Of a stretch of DNA of 64,000 bases, positions 1-7,136 are shown piece after piece; the first letter of the stretch is position 1, and each line of letters opens with the position of its first letter. Both the position numbers and the translations under genes were made by a program. The stretch covers positions 62,001 through 126,000 of the forward strand of contig NZ_QJRP01000006.1 of NCBI RefSeq assembly GCF_003205295.1. Direction: 5' to 3'. The notes below the pieces were generated by a model. The model was not told where the DNA came from. It worked only from the letters and a program-made list of their open reading frames with translations, and did not search any database. The stretch comes from Pseudomonas mosselii. GTDB taxonomy: Bacteria; Pseudomonadota; Gammaproteobacteria; Pseudomonadales; Pseudomonadaceae.

Positions 1-353
1 CGCCGTTCTTCGCGCGCCTGGTGGAAACCGCCCTGCGCGAGGTGGATCGCGGCATCATCGAAGCCACCCAGTCGATGGGCGCCACCACCCGCCAGATCAT
101 CACCAACGCCTTGCTGCCTGAGGCCCGTCCGGGCATCTTCGCGGCGATCACCGTCACCGCCATCACCCTGGTCTCGTACACCGCCATGGCCGGTGTGGTG
201 GGCGCGGGCGGCCTGGGTGACCTGGCCATCCGCTTCGGCTACCAGCGTTTCCAGACCGACGTGATGGTGGTCACCGTGGTCCTGCTGCTGATCCTGGTGC
301 AGGTGCTGCAGAGCGTCGGTGACAAGCTGGTCGTGCATTTTTCCCGTAAATAA
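1..353 (+). CDS. metI: D-methionine ABC transporter permease MetI, 3' part
   Basis: Inner-membrane permease subunit of the MetNIQ methionine importer. The gene enters from the left edge and the reading frame is open from base 3, so the start is outside the window. The visible 116 codons hold the cytoplasmic EAA loop (EATQSMGATTRQI), which contacts the ATPase MetN, then hydrophobic segments, and a C-terminal helix ending in FSRK. The metQ gene follows 64 bases downstream on the same strand and two GC-rich hairpins lie between them. The family assignment rests on the EAA loop and on the MetQ neighbour; metN is expected upstream of base 1. Confidence 0.93.
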   Translation, partial: PFFARLVETALREVDRGIIEATQSMGATTRQIITNALLPEARPGIFAAITVTAITLVSYTAMAGVVGAGGLGDLAIRFGYQRFQTDVMVVTVVLLLILVQVLQSVGDKLVVHFSRK

Positions 354-361
354 CCCCAATG

Positions 362-402
362 GGGTCGGCCTGGCCGACCCGTTCGGGGGCCGTCGCGGCC
401 CT
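362..402 (+). other. Two GC-rich hairpins between metI and metQ
   Basis: Bases 362-380 form a perfect inverted repeat (GGGTCGGCC, one-base loop, GGCCGACCC). A second short hairpin (GGGCCG/CGGCCC) follows at about 387-401. Neither has a T-run, so a factor-independent terminator is unlikely. Such intercistronic stems can protect the upstream mRNA or tune expression of the binding protein relative to the permease; that role is inference. Confidence 0.55.
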
Positions 403-417
403 CACAAGGAGTGATCA

Positions 418-1188
418 ATGAAGAAGCTGCTTGCTGTTGTCGCCGCCGTCGCGGCCTTCTCGGCCCACGCCGAGACCCTGACCGTCGCCGCCACCCCGGT
501 GCCGCACGCCGAGATCCTCAAGTTCGTCCAGCCGCAGCTGGCGAAGGAGGGCGTGGAGCTGAAGGTCAAGGAGTTCACCGACTACATCCAGCCGAACGTG
601 CAGGTGGCCGAAAAACGCCTGGACGCCAACTTCTTCCAGCACCAGCCGTACCTGGATGAGTTCAACAAGGCCAAGGGCACCCAGCTGGTCAGCGTTGCCG
701 GCGTGCACCTGGAGCCGCTGGGCGCCTACTCGAGCAAGTACAAGAAGCTCGACGAACTGCCATCCGGCGCCACCGTGGTCATCCCCAACGACGCCACCAA
801 CGGCGGCCGTGCCCTGCTGCTGCTGGACAAGGCTGGCGTGATCAAGCTCAAGGACAGCAAGAACATCCTGTCGACCGTGAAAGACATCACCGGCAACGAC
901 AAGAAGCTGAAATTCCGCGAGCTGGAAGCGGCCACCATCCCACGTGTGCTGACCCAGGTCGACCTGGCGCTGATCAACACCAACTATGCGCTGGAAGCCA
1001 AGCTGAATCCGGAGAAGGACGCCCTGGTGATCGAAGGCAGCGACTCGCCTTACGTGAACATCCTGGTGGCGCGTCCGGACAACAAGGACGCCGATGCCAT
1101 GAAGAAGCTGGCCGCGGCCCTGCACTCGCCTGAGGTGAAGCAGTTCATCACCGAGAAGTACAAGGGCGCGGTGATTCCGGCGTTCTAA
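418..1188 (+). CDS. metQ: Methionine ABC transporter substrate-binding protein MetQ
   Basis: Periplasmic binding protein of the MetNIQ methionine importer, NlpA/MetQ family, 256 residues, the usual length. An N-terminal signal peptide (MKKLLAVVAAVAAFSAHA) ends in an AHA-type cleavage site. There is no lipobox cysteine, so this looks like a soluble periplasmic protein and not the lipoprotein form seen in E. coli. Family features seen are the early VAATPVPHAEIL strand and the YIQPN segment. The ATG at 418 is preceded by an AAGGAG ribosome site. It is the last gene of the met transporter operon and is followed by a REP pair. Confidence 0.94.
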   Translation: MKKLLAVVAAVAAFSAHAETLTVAATPVPHAEILKFVQPQLAKEGVELKVKEFTDYIQPNVQVAEKRLDANFFQHQPYLDEFNKAKGTQLVSVAGVHLEPLGAYSSKYKKLDELPSGATVVIPNDATNGGRALLLLDKAGVIKLKDSKNILSTVKDITGNDKKLKFRELEAATIPRVLTQVDLALINTNYALEAKLNPEKDALVIEGSDSPYVNILVARPDNKDADAMKKLAAALHSPEVKQFITEKYKGAVIPAF

Positions 1189-1200
1189 GCTGACATCCCC

Positions 1201-1337
1201 GGGGCCGCGTTGCGGCCCTTTCCGACCGGTCCGACGCCTCGGCAAGGCCGCTCCCACAGGTTCGGTGCCAGCTCAACCCTGGCGCTGTACCTGTGGGAGC
1301 GGCCTTGTGTCGCGATGGCCTGCGCAGCAGGCCCAAG
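1201..1337. repeat. REP pair (inverted), variant left arm
   Basis: Two inverted P. putida-type REP units separate metQ from the convergent SCO1 gene. The left unit carries the TCCGACCGGTCCGACGCC variant next to AAGGCCGCTCCCACAGG. The right unit is the common form, TGGGAGCGGCCTTGTGTCGC. Each has its own GC-rich stem (GGCCGCGTTGCGGCC; GGCCTGCGCAGCAGGCC). The same variant recurs near 28.38 kb and 37.33 kb. Confidence 0.85.
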
Positions 1338-1367
1338 GATCGAATGCCCCGCGATTCATTTCAGCGG

Positions 1368-2000
1368 TCAGTCGCGCTTGACCAGCCCCGGCAACTGCGC
1401 CACCAGCTTCTGGTTGTTGAACGGCGCACGGATGAACCCGCGCTGACGCCCGTCCGGGCCGACCACCGCCAGGTTGCCGCTGTGGTCCACGGTGTAGCCC
1501 GGCTTGCTGGTATCGGCCGGAATGAACGGAATGCTCAAGGCATTGGCCAGCTTCTGGGTGTCCTCGATCGACCCCGCCACCCCGACGAAATCCTTGTCGA
1601 AGTAGCCCAGGTACTGCTTGAGCTGGTTCGGCGTGTCGCGGTTCGGGTCGACGCTCACCAGCACCACCTGCAAACGCTCCAGCGCCTCCTTGGGCAGCTC
1701 GCTCTTCACCTGGCGCAGCTGGGCCAGGGTGGTCGGGCAGATGTCCGGGCAATAGGTATAGCCGAAGAACAGCAACGACCACTTGCCCTTGAGCTGGTCC
1801 AGCACCAGCGGCTGGCCGTTCTGGTCGGTCATGGTCACGTCCGGCACGGTACGGCTCTGCGGCAGCAGGATGATGCCGGCGTCGATCAGTTCGGTGGGGT
1901 TCAACTGACCACGGTCGTTGAGCACCTTGTTGACGGTCAGGCCCATGATCAGCGCGACCAGGGCAACGAGGATGAAGACGGTTTTCTGGGTTCGGGTCAT
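1368..2000 (-). CDS. SCO1/SenC copper chaperone for cytochrome c oxidase
   Basis: Membrane-anchored thioredoxin-fold protein that delivers copper to the CuA centre of oxidase subunit II. 210 residues: an N-terminal anchor (about residues 8-24), then the thioredoxin-like domain. The copper ligands are visible: C84 and C88 in CPDIC and H173 in VDHSG. Its ATG (1998-2000) overlaps the stop codon of the heme O synthase gene by 4 bases (TCAT read on the plus strand), so it is translationally coupled as the last gene of the oxidase cluster. The neighbours fully explain its role. P. aeruginosa annotation calls this position senC. Confidence 0.93.
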   Translation of the reverse strand: MTRTQKTVFILVALVALIMGLTVNKVLNDRGQLNPTELIDAGIILLPQSRTVPDVTMTDQNGQPLVLDQLKGKWSLLFFGYTYCPDICPTTLAQLRQVKSELPKEALERLQVVLVSVDPNRDTPNQLKQYLGYFDKDFVGVAGSIEDTQKLANALSIPFIPADTSKPGYTVDHSGNLAVVGPDGRQRGFIRAPFNNQKLVAQLPGLVKRD

Positions 2001-2896
2001 AGGTTCAGCAACAGGTAATGGTCTACGAGCAACGCGATGAACAGGGCGAACAGGTAGCCGATAGAGTACTTGAACGTCTTGATCGCCGCGTGCGGCCGGG
2101 TGCCACGGTACAACACCCAGGCCCAGTGCAGGAAGCGCAGGCCCAGCCCCAGGGCACAGGCCAGGTACAGCGGTCCGCTCATGTGGATGGCATAGGGCAA
2201 CAGGCTCACCGCCAGCAATATCAAGGTGTAGAGCAGGATATGCAGGGCCGTGTAGCGCTCGCCGTGGGTAACGGGGAGCATGGGAATATCAGCTTTTGCG
2301 TACTCCTCCTTGCGATGAATCGCCAAGGCCCAGAAGTGCGGCGGCGTCCAGGCGAAGATGATCAGCACCAGCAGCAGCGGTTCGGCGCCCAGGTGCCCAC
2401 TGACCGCCACCCAGCCCAGCAACGGCGGGGCTGCCCCGGCCAGGCCGCCGATCACGATGTTCTGCGGCGTGGCGCGCTTGAGAAAGCCGGTGTAGAGCAC
2501 CGCATAACCCAGCAGCGAGGCCAGGGTAAGCCAGGCGGTGAGGGGGTTGGTGAACGCCAGCAGCAGGGCCATCCCCGCAACGGCCAGCAGCAAGGCAAAT
2601 AGCAGTGCCGGCACGGGCGCCACCCGACCCTGGGCCAGCGGGCGCTTGTGGGTGCGGGCCATGAGCGCATCGACGCGGCGGTCGACCACGTGGTTGACCG
2701 CCGCCGCGGCCCCCGCGCACAAGCCTATCCCCAGGTTGCCGAACAGCAGGACGCTCCAGGCCACCCCCGCGCGGGTGGCGAGAAACATGCCCACCAGCGA
2801 GGTGATCAGCATCAGCACCACCACCTTCGGCTTGGTCAGTTCCATGTAGTCGCGCCATCCGGCGCGCTGGCGTTCCGTGCTCAGAAGCGTCGCCAC
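1997..2896 (-). CDS. cyoE: Protoheme IX farnesyltransferase (heme O synthase)
   Basis: UbiA-family inner-membrane prenyltransferase that converts heme B to heme O, the first step to heme A for the aa3 oxidase. From the GTG at 2896 the product is 299 residues with several hydrophobic helices. The conserved polar loop NHVVDRRVDALMARTHKRP holds the prenyl-diphosphate/Mg site, and the second loop carries DIPMLPV. GTG is chosen because an AGGA box lies 7-8 bases upstream and the family starts at this point; an in-frame upstream extension to 3013 would be antisense-frame padding inside the previous gene. The start overlaps the end of the heme A synthase gene by 16 bases. Confidence 0.95.
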   Translation of the reverse strand: MATLLSTERQRAGWRDYMELTKPKVVVLMLITSLVGMFLATRAGVAWSVLLFGNLGIGLCAGAAAAVNHVVDRRVDALMARTHKRPLAQGRVAPVPALLFALLLAVAGMALLLAFTNPLTAWLTLASLLGYAVLYTGFLKRATPQNIVIGGLAGAAPPLLGWVAVSGHLGAEPLLLVLIIFAWTPPHFWALAIHRKEEYAKADIPMLPVTHGERYTALHILLYTLILLAVSLLPYAIHMSGPLYLACALGLGLRFLHWAWVLYRGTRPHAAIKTFKYSIGYLFALFIALLVDHYLLLNL

Positions 2897-3954
2897 GAAT
2901 CGTTCCTCATGTGATGGGAAAGGTGCACGCCGGTCACCGGCGTCAGACGCCAGCCGTGGCCCACACGGACCTTGTCGACCACGCGGATGCGGTAGTTGAC
3001 CAGCACCATGCACAGCAGCAGCAGGGCGCCGCCAGCGTTGTGCGCGACGGCCACGCCCAGGGGCAGGTGCAACAGCACGTTGCTGATGCCCAGGCCCAGT
3101 TGCAGCGCCAGCGCCAGCAACACCAGGCGGGCCAGGCCGCCCAGGCCATGGCGGTGCAGCTTCCAGCTCAGGGTCAGCAGCACCAGCATGACCAGCAACG
3201 CGCCCAGGCGATGGCTGATATGGATCGCGGTGCGCGCATCACTGTCCAGCTGCCCGCCGAGGTAATTGGGGCCGACGTGCTGGGTCAGGTGGAAGCCGTT
3301 GCTGAAGTCCGCCGCCGGCCACCACTGGCCGTGGCAGGTGGGCAGGTCGATGCAGGCCACCGCCGCGTAGTTGGCGCTGACCCAGCCCCCCAGGGCGATC
3401 TGGCCGATGACCACCAGCAACGCCAGCGCGGCGATCCGGCGCAGGCTCAACGGCAGTTTCGGCAATGGCGCAAAGGCCCGGGATAGACGCAGGGACAGCA
3501 GGAAAAGCAGGCTCACCGTAGTAAACCCGCCGAGCAGGTGCGCAGTCACCACCTGGGGCCACAGTTTCAGTGTCACGGTCCACATGCCGAACGCCGCCTG
3601 GGCCAGCACCACGCCCAGCAGCAACACCGGCAGGCGGTAGGGCTGTCCGTCACGGGCATGCCGGCGCACGGCCTGGAAGGCGAGCAGGGCGATCACCAGC
3701 GCCAGGGTGCCGGCGAAATAGCGATGGACCATCTCGGCCCAGCCCTTGGCTTCTTCCACCGGGTGCTCGGGGAAATGCAGCTCGGCATGGGCCAGCTGGG
3801 CGTCGGTCTTGGGCACGCTGATGAAGCCGTAGCACCCCGGCCAGTCGGGGCAGCCGAGGCCGGCATGGGTCAGCCGGGTATAGGCGCCGAGCAGTACGAC
3901 CAGCAACGCCAGCAGGGTGGCGAACACAGCGAGACGGAATCCGGGTCTGGCCAT
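2881..3954 (-). CDS. ctaA: Heme A synthase (COX15/CtaA)
   Basis: Integral membrane protein of 357 residues that oxidises heme O to heme A. Eight hydrophobic helices are evident. Paired family motifs are seen: GAYTRLTHAGLGCPDWPGC near the N-terminus and YAAVACIDLPTCHGQWWP in the second half, with heme-ligand histidines in VHRYFAGTLAL, VTAHLLGGF, HISHRLGALL and AVAHNAGGALLL. It sits directly before cyoE, giving the two-step heme A route as a coupled pair within the oxidase cluster. The start lies 9 bases after the stop of the small membrane protein gene. Confidence 0.94.
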   Translation of the reverse strand: MARPGFRLAVFATLLALLVVLLGAYTRLTHAGLGCPDWPGCYGFISVPKTDAQLAHAELHFPEHPVEEAKGWAEMVHRYFAGTLALVIALLAFQAVRRHARDGQPYRLPVLLLGVVLAQAAFGMWTVTLKLWPQVVTAHLLGGFTTVSLLFLLSLRLSRAFAPLPKLPLSLRRIAALALLVVIGQIALGGWVSANYAAVACIDLPTCHGQWWPAADFSNGFHLTQHVGPNYLGGQLDSDARTAIHISHRLGALLVMLVLLTLSWKLHRHGLGGLARLVLLALALQLGLGISNVLLHLPLGVAVAHNAGGALLLLCMVLVNYRIRVVDKVRVGHGWRLTPVTGVHLSHHMRNDSWRRF

Positions 3955-3963
3955 GGCGACCTC

Positions 3964-4542
3964 CTAGCCGATGTTGGACAGCTTGAGCAGGTGGCGCAGG
4001 TCGTCCAGCACATGCTTGCCGTTGACCTTGGCGTCGTAGCGCAGCACCAGGTTACCGTGAGGGTCGACGATCCACAGCTGCGGGCCCACTTCGCCGACCT
4101 TCTGGACATAGCGCTGAGCGTCCAGCGGGTAGCGCTGCAACTGCGGGTATTCGCGGCCCAGCAGTGCCTGGTAGTCGGCGGCCAGCGGCTGGGCCGACGC
4201 CAGGGCATGGCTGGCGCGGCTGGCGTCGCGGCCCAGGCCAACCTGGATCTGCCGGGCCAGGTACACCAGTTGCCGGCACTCCTCGGCGCAGGCCTCGGGG
4301 GAGCTGACCAGCAGCTGCCAGCGCTCGTCCCGGGCATCGATGCCGATGTCCGCGCGGGCCTCGCCATTGCCGATCATCACGCCGTGATAGCTGCGCCCCT
4401 CCGGCACCCAGAACTTGAGCTTGTACATGAAGGTGGCGAGGATCATCGGCCCGAGCACGACGAACAGGATCAACAACAGTTGCAGACGCCCCCTCGGCTT
4501 GCGGCGATCAGGCGCGTCCAGTGGACTCGTGGCGGCGGCCAT
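3964..4542 (-). CDS. Conserved membrane-anchored protein of the cytochrome oxidase cluster, unknown function
   Basis: 192 residues. One transmembrane helix (about residues 20-40, LLLILFVVLGPMILATFMY) follows a basic N-terminus, then a periplasmic domain. That domain contains VSSPEACAEECRQLVYLARQIQ with a C-x3-C pair, and ends in a segment resembling a thioredoxin/SCO-like tail (LWIVDPHGNLVLRYD). ATG 4542 has a strong AAGGAGAAC site, and the gene start overlaps the SURF1 gene by 35 bases. The same unnamed gene sits here in other pseudomonads as far as I recall. Context argues for oxidase assembly or a copper/thiol role. The CxxxC pair resembles a copper or redox site, but function is not established. 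Confidence 0.8.
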   Translation of the reverse strand: MAAATSPLDAPDRRKPRGRLQLLLILFVVLGPMILATFMYKLKFWVPEGRSYHGVMIGNGEARADIGIDARDERWQLLVSSPEACAEECRQLVYLARQIQVGLGRDASRASHALASAQPLAADYQALLGREYPQLQRYPLDAQRYVQKVGEVGPQLWIVDPHGNLVLRYDAKVNGKHVLDDLRHLLKLSNIG

Positions 4543-5251
4543 GGCGGTTCTCCTTGTCGTTGTGATGCCAGCCGAAATACAGGTAGAGCAGCACCAGCGT
4601 GGTAGCCAGGGCGAACCACTGCACGGCATAGCCCTGGTGCTTTTCCGGGCCCATGGCGACCACCGGCCAGTCCAGGCGGTAGGCGGCCGGGCCGGGCTGC
4701 AGGCGCAGCTCATGGGTGAAACCTTCGCGGCCAAGCTGCTGCCAGAGCCCGGCCGGGTCGATTGCCGTCAACAGTTGCGGCCATTGGCCGTCCGGGTTGT
4801 CCGGGTGCAGCTGGAATGTCTTGCCCGGCGCCACGTAGACCGTGGCATCCAGCGCCAAGGCCTGGCTCGGTGTGTCGAAACGCACCGGTACCCGGCGATC
4901 GGGCCAGGGCAGCCAGCCGCGGTTGACCAGCAACCACAGCCCGCTGGCCTGGTCGAGGAAAGGCTGCAGCAGCTCGACGCCGGCCTTGCCGTCGCGCATC
5001 TGGTTGTCCAGCAACAGGCTGTGCCCGGCGTCGAAGCGGCCATACAAGTGCACAGGGTAGAACGCCGGGTCCGGAAGCTGGCGCAGCTGTTCGACAGCGA
5101 CCGGCGCCTCGATCTGGCGCTCGGTGTAGGCGGCGAGCAGGTCGCGCTTTTCGTCGGCGCGGCGCAGCTGCCAGCAGCCGAGCGCGATCAGGCCCGGCAG
5201 CAGCGCGAGCACCACCAGGGTGGGGAGCAGGCCCGGGCGAAACGGCTTCAC
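4508..5251 (-). CDS. SURF1-family cytochrome oxidase biogenesis protein
   Basis: SURF1/Shy1 protein, 247 residues, two transmembrane helices flanking a periplasmic domain. TM1 is near residues 7-23 (LLPTLVVLALLPGLIALGCWQL) and TM2 near the C-terminus (VQWFALATTLVLLYLYFGW). Family signatures: GCWQLRRADEKRDLL, and the C-terminal GYAVQWFALA. It helps insert heme A into subunit I. The start is the GTG at 5251, with a GAGG box upstream and family alignment beginning at this point; no ATG fits. It overlaps the next gene by 35 bases. A small divergent membrane gene begins 63 bases upstream on the other strand. Confidence 0.92.
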   Translation of the reverse strand: MKPFRPGLLPTLVVLALLPGLIALGCWQLRRADEKRDLLAAYTERQIEAPVAVEQLRQLPDPAFYPVHLYGRFDAGHSLLLDNQMRDGKAGVELLQPFLDQASGLWLLVNRGWLPWPDRRVPVRFDTPSQALALDATVYVAPGKTFQLHPDNPDGQWPQLLTAIDPAGLWQQLGREGFTHELRLQPGPAAYRLDWPVVAMGPEKHQGYAVQWFALATTLVLLYLYFGWHHNDKENRHGRRHESTGRA

Positions 5252-5314
5252 CTGGGCCTCGTAAGGTCGAGCGCTATACTTGTATCCATCACCGCATCCC
5301 CCTGGAGTTACGCC

Positions 5315-5518
5315 ATGCTCAAGGCCGCGATAGTCCTGATGCTGCTGGCCACCATCGCCAGCCTGTTCAGTGGCCTGGTGTTCCTGGTCAAGGACGACGA
5401 CCAGTCGACCCGCCTGCTCAAGGCCCTTACCGTGCGAGTCGCCCTCGCCACCCTGACCATCGGGCTGGTGGCCTGGGGCTTCATCAGTGGGCAACTGGTG
5501 TCCCACGCGCCCTTCTGA
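5315..5518 (+). CDS. Twin-transmembrane protein, DUF2909 family
   Basis: 67-residue membrane protein with two hydrophobic helices (residues about 4-22 and 43-63) joined by a short charged loop (KDDDQSTRLLKALTVR). It matches the DUF2909 pattern found next to SURF1 in gammaproteobacterial oxidase clusters. The ATG at 5315 follows a CTGGAG box. It is the only plus-strand gene within the otherwise minus-strand oxidase cluster, splitting the structural genes from the assembly genes. Function is unknown; a role in oxidase assembly is suggested only by its conserved location. Confidence 0.82.
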   Translation: MLKAAIVLMLLATIASLFSGLVFLVKDDDQSTRLLKALTVRVALATLTIGLVAWGFISGQLVSHAPF

Positions 5519-5531
5519 ATTGTCTCGGTCC

Positions 5532-5650
5532 CTGTAGGAGCGGCCTTGTGTCGCGAAAGGGCTGCGCAGCGGCCCCAGGATCTCGGCATCATGCAGAATC
5601 GCCGGGGCTGCTTCGCAGCCCTTTCGCGACACAAGGCCGCTCCTACAGGG
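5532..5650. repeat. REP pair (inverted)
   Basis: Two inverted copies of the common REP unit (CTGTAGGAGCGGCCTTGTG...) with outer arms pairing over nearly the whole length and a central spacer of about 25 bases. It lies between convergent DUF2909 and coxC genes and could act as a bidirectional mRNA-stabilising or termination structure. Confidence 0.88.
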
Positions 5651-5664
5651 GACCGTGCCGCCCT

Positions 5665-6552
5665 TCAGAGCACATACACAAAGATGAACAACCCCACCCA
5701 CACCACATCCACGAAGTGCCAGTACCAGCTCGCCGCCTCGAAACCGAAGTGCTTGTCCGGCTCGAAATGCCCGCGCATCACCCGGCAGAACATCACGAAC
5801 AGGATCAGCGTCCCCAGCGTCACGTGGGCGCCGTGGAAGCCCGTAAGCATGAAGAACGTCGCGCCGTAGATGCCCGAGCCCAGGGTCAACCCCAGTTTGT
5901 TGTAGGCTTCGTGGTACTCGTAGGCCTGCAGCGCAAGGAACCCCAGCCCCAGCAGGATAGTCAGCCCAAGCCATAGCTTCAGCGTGCCGCGATGGCCCTT
6001 GCGCAAGGCATGGTGGGCGATGGTCACGGTCACGCTGGAGCTCACCAGCAGGATGGTGTTGATCAGCGGCAGGTGCCACGGGTCGATCACTTCCCTCGGC
6101 GGCGGGAACAGTTTCGGGTCCGGCGTGTGCAGCAGCGGCCAGACGAACTCGAAGTTGGGCCACAGCATGTGCGCCACGCCCTTGTCCCCCTCGCCCCCCA
6201 GCCATGGCCCGGCCAGCACGCGCACGTAGAACAGCGCGCCGAAGAAGGCCAGGAAAAACATCACCTCGGAGAAGATGAACCAGCTCATGCCCCAGCGGAA
6301 CGAGCGGTCCATCTGCGCGCTGTAAAGCCCTGCGTGGCTCTCCTTGATCACCGCGCCGAACCAGCCGAACAGCATGTACGCCAGGAACAACCCACCGACG
6401 AAGAAGATCAGCGGCCCGTGGGATTCCGGGTGGCCGGCCTTGAGGTCGTTGAACCAGGTACCCAGGCCGAACACGGTGATGAACATGCCGATCGTGGCAA
6501 TGATCGGCCACTTGCTCTGCGCCGGAACGTAGTAGTGCTCGTGGCTTGCCAT
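5665..6552 (-). CDS. coxC: Cytochrome c oxidase subunit III
   Basis: Subunit III of the aa3-type oxidase, 295 residues, seven predicted transmembrane helices. Family motifs visible: SHEHYYVPAQSKWPI at the start, the WGMSWFIFSEVMFFLAFFGALFY helix, FEAASWYWHFVDVVWVGLF at the end. ATG 6552 is preceded by GAAGGAG and is preferred over an in-frame start 27 bases upstream. It follows ctaG by 16 bases in the coxB-coxA-ctaG-coxC order. Named ctaE in some annotations. Confidence 0.95.
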   Translation of the reverse strand: MASHEHYYVPAQSKWPIIATIGMFITVFGLGTWFNDLKAGHPESHGPLIFFVGGLFLAYMLFGWFGAVIKESHAGLYSAQMDRSFRWGMSWFIFSEVMFFLAFFGALFYVRVLAGPWLGGEGDKGVAHMLWPNFEFVWPLLHTPDPKLFPPPREVIDPWHLPLINTILLVSSSVTVTIAHHALRKGHRGTLKLWLGLTILLGLGFLALQAYEYHEAYNKLGLTLGSGIYGATFFMLTGFHGAHVTLGTLILFVMFCRVMRGHFEPDKHFGFEAASWYWHFVDVVWVGLFIFVYVL

Positions 6553-6568
6553 GGCGTATCTCCTTCCC

Positions 6569-7126
6569 TCAACGGGCACCCTCGGGCGCGGCTTGGGCGA
6601 CCGGGGGGTGACGAGCGGTGATGTCGAACAGGGTGTAGGCCAGTGTCAGGTGCTTCACCGACTCCGGCAGGTCACGGTCGACGATGAAGCGCACCGGCAT
6701 CTCGATGCGCTCCCCCGGCTGTAGCACCTGCTGGGTGAAGCAGAAGCACTCGGTCTTGTGGAAGTACGCCGCGGCCTCGGCCGGGGTGATGCTGGGGATG
6801 GCCTGGGCGCTCATCGGCTGGTTGGTCGGGTTACGGGCGATGAAGATCATCTGGTTCACCGCCCCCGGGTTGACCTCGATCTGGTCGGCGGTGGAGTGGA
6901 ACTCCCAGCTCATGTCACCGGCGTTGGTGGACATGAACTGCACCCGCACCGAGCGTGACGGGTCGCTTACCTGGGTGCCCGCGTACTGCCCGCCGGTCTT
7001 GCCGTTGATGCCAAAGGCCTTGCACATCACGTCATAGATCGGCACCAGGGCGAAGCCGAAGGCGAACATCACCACGGTCAGCATCAGCAGGCGGGTGACC
7101 AGGCGTTTGAGCGACAGGCCGTCCAT
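6569..7126 (-). CDS. ctaG: Cytochrome c oxidase assembly protein CtaG/Cox11
   Basis: Copper chaperone that loads CuB of subunit I. 185 residues: a single N-terminal transmembrane anchor (about residues 12-30) and a periplasmic immunoglobulin-like domain. The copper-binding CFCF motif is present (C127, C129), as is the anchor-proximal cysteine C35 in YDVMCKAFG. It lies 10 bases after coxA and 16 before coxC, so cotranscription is nearly certain. Confidence 0.95.
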   Translation of the reverse strand: MDGLSLKRLVTRLLMLTVVMFAFGFALVPIYDVMCKAFGINGKTGGQYAGTQVSDPSRSVRVQFMSTNAGDMSWEFHSTADQIEVNPGAVNQMIFIARNPTNQPMSAQAIPSITPAEAAAYFHKTECFCFTQQVLQPGERIEMPVRFIVDRDLPESVKHLTLAYTLFDITARHPPVAQAAPEGAR

Positions 7127-7136
7127 GGGCAGGCTC

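Noticed and set aside
4508..6511. 667-codon frame spanning SURF1, DUF2909 and part of coxC
   Set aside because: Only the last 247 codons are SURF1; the rest is antisense to DUF2909 or out of frame with coxC and crosses a REP pair.
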